Of a stretch of DNA of 64,000 nt, positions 62,690 through 64,000 are shown in pieces. How positions within the stretch are numbered: position 1 is the stretch's first letter; every line of letters begins with the position of its first letter. A program made the translations under genes and the position numbers. This DNA comes from Marinomonas sp. UCMA 3892. GTDB lineage: Bacteria > Pseudomonadota > Gammaproteobacteria > Pseudomonadales > Marinomonadaceae. The DNA lies in NCBI RefSeq assembly GCF_012726345.1, contig NZ_PTXN01000001.1, positions 398,654-462,653 on the forward strand, read 5' to 3'. The notes beneath the pieces were generated by a model. That model had not been told where the DNA came from. It was given only the letters and a program-made list of their open reading frames with translations, and ran no database searches.

Positions 62690-62849
62690 AGATCGTGTTG
62701 CTTTACTTTAGTAAATGATTGTTATAACTTTATTATCAGACAGAGGGCAATGGATTTGTCCACGCCTCCAGGACGGAGGCTCTGTCACTTTTCAGGAAGA
62801 TTCAAGGCTGCATGGATGCAGCGGGAAGACTCACCCTTTATTCTCAAAC
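62690..62849. other. Non-coding end of the IS66 element and junction
   Basis: No gene. It contains two short palindromes, GCCTCCAGGACGGAGGC at 62766-62782 and GCTGCATGGATGCAGC at about 62807-62822, that belong to the region downstream of tnpC. The exact IS boundary was not found. Confidence 0.4.
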
Positions 62850-64000
62850 TTAAGTCAGCTTGATATTCCACGGCAATAAATCGTCTACGTCATCGTTTTC
62901 CTTTCTTCTCGGCAGCTCTTCAAACAATCTTACTAAGTAATCATACGGGATAAGCCCATTGGCTTTGGCCGTTTCTATGATGCTATAAAGCGTGGCGCTG
63001 GACCGTGCTCCATTGCCCGTATTTGAGAACAGCCAGTTTTTGCGTCCAATCACGAAGGGTTTGATGGCGCGTTCCGCTCGGTTGTTATCGATGTTGACGT
63101 GATAGTCTGTCAAGTAAACTGTCAGTTTGTCCCATTGATTGAGATTGTATTGGATGGCTTTACCCAATAAAGATTTCGGTGGCACCTGTTGAGCTGACTT
63201 TTCAAGCCAGGCTTTGTAGTTCGCTAGTGCTTCGGGCGCTTGCTCCTGACGGATTTTAAATGCGCCTTCTACATTGTCGGCCTGTTGGGCCAGCGTTTCG
63301 ATGGCGTACAGTTTTTTGATGTGGTTGATCGCCATCGTTGCTTTTCCTGACTTGCCTTTCGGCATGCCTTTTTCCGCCTCAATAAATTTGCGACGTGCAT
63401 GGGCCCAGCAACCAGCCAACGTGGCTTGGGTGGATTCATACGCTTGATAACCATCTACATTAAGATAACCGTCGTAGCCTTGTAAAAAATCGATGGCACA
63501 TTGCCCACTTCGAGTCGGCTGGTAATCGTATAAGACAATATTCGGGATCAGGTTCTGTTTGCTTGGGGCATCTTTGCCTGTGCAATACACCCACATGTAA
63601 CATTTTGAACGAGCTTCTTTGATCACATTCAGGGTGGTTTCATCGGCTTGGATAACGGACTGTTTCCGTAATACTTGATGTAGCCGTTCATAAAGAGGCT
63701 CTAAGGCATCAGCACATTTTTTCATCCAATCTGACATGGTTCGTCGGCTCAACTCAATACCGTATTGTTTGAATAAGGTTTCTTGTCGATAGAGTGGTAA
63801 GCTGTATTGGAATTTACCCGTGATAATCTGACTCAGCAGACTTGGGGTCGCGATGCCTTTGGGGATAATGCTCGGTGGTATAGCTGCTTGCTTAATCGCA
63901 TTCTGAGTGCCTGTTTTTTCACACTCACGGCACGCGTATTTAGGGCGAACGGTTTCGATCACTTTAAGCTGAGCTGGGATTTTTCAGAACGGTCTTCGCC
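62850..64000 (-). pseudogene. IS66-family TnpC transposase, truncated by window edge and frameshifted
   Basis: About 370 residues read in one frame: ECEKTG zinc-finger remains, SLLSQIITGKFQYSLPLYRQE, QADETTLNVI (catalytic Asp), GYLNVDGYQAY, GCWAHARRKFIEAEK, NNRAERAIKPFVIGRKNW with the catalytic Glu, and a normal C-terminus. Upstream of the apparent GTG start the homologous sequence continues (IPAQLKV) to about 63980. There a run of five A's, where six would keep frame (SEK-IPAQ), brings in a stop. The N-terminus and the other IS66 genes lie beyond the window. An error in the run cannot be excluded. Confidence 0.75.

Noticed and set aside
1..64000. tRNA or rRNA genes
   Set aside because: No cloverleaf-like or rRNA-like sequence was noticed on either strand, although a dedicated scan could not be run.

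Overview
The window looks like an accessory, surface-polysaccharide-rich part of a marine gammaproteobacterial chromosome. Gene content and the mixture of IS, REP and EPS genes recall Marinomonas or other Oceanospirillales; this is inference from style, because no rRNA or core marker is present. The predominant theme is making, exporting and decorating a Wzx/Wzy-type polysaccharide and a type I secreted adhesin.

Layout: (1) 1-12589, plus strand: the 3' part of a giant Ig-like/propeller-like repeat adhesin, a TPR-sulfotransferase-like protein, and a complete LapEBC-type type I secretion system. (2) 12.6-15.2 kb: REP repeats, an IS110/IS1111-type element sitting inside a REP palindrome, and a REP-associated transposase (RAYT) with a poly-A frameshift. 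(3) 15.2-24.9 kb: export and assembly genes, namely yjbEFGH (minus) divergent from wzi, an SLBB/Wza-like export protein and wzz (plus). (4) 24.9-29.1 kb: arrays of a second REP family around a second RAYT, a hicAB toxin-antitoxin pair and an MBL/beta-CASP nuclease. (5) 29.2-49.96 kb: the biosynthesis locus, with an EPS-associated MarR regulator, ugd, wecB, wecC, an AT-rich core (wzx, wzy, two glycosyltransferases, an acetamidino module wbpG/hisH/hisF), a bi-domain oxidoreductase, a heparinase-like protein, a WbuB-like glycosyltransferase, and a QuiNAc-type module (4-reductase, PglC/WbpL-like initiating transferase, WbpM/PglF-like 4,6-dehydratase). (6) 50.0-58.65 kb: an AT-rich cassette encoding a fatty acyl-AMP ligase, two cytochromes P450, an acyl carrier protein, a NodU/CmcH-type carbamoyltransferase, an MBOAT acyltransferase and a membrane-anchored SGNH-like protein. 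It is bracketed by a 304-bp direct duplication of the 3' end of the wbpM-like gene. (7) 59-64 kb: a DUF2235 hydrolase, galE, an MntA/HepT pair with a broken hepT, an IS110 remnant and part of an IS66 transposase.

How it fits together: ugd, wecB/C, the QuiNAc module, the amidination module and galE would supply nucleotide sugars. The PglC/WbpL-like protein would start the lipid-linked unit, the glycosyltransferases extend it, Wzx flips it, Wzy and Wzz polymerise it, and the Wza/Wzi/Yjb proteins export or organise it. The 50-58.6 kb cassette is the strongest candidate for an undescribed system. It has the parts to activate an acyl chain onto a dedicated ACP, oxidise it with two unusual P450s, carbamoylate a hydroxyl, and transfer the product through an MBOAT/SGNH pair, plausibly onto the polysaccharide. 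Its function is inferred from domain content only.

Caution: three genes (RAYT at 14.5 kb, hepT at 61.9 kb, IS66 tnpC at 64 kb) are broken by single-base differences in homopolymers, which could be real decay, slippage or sequencing error.
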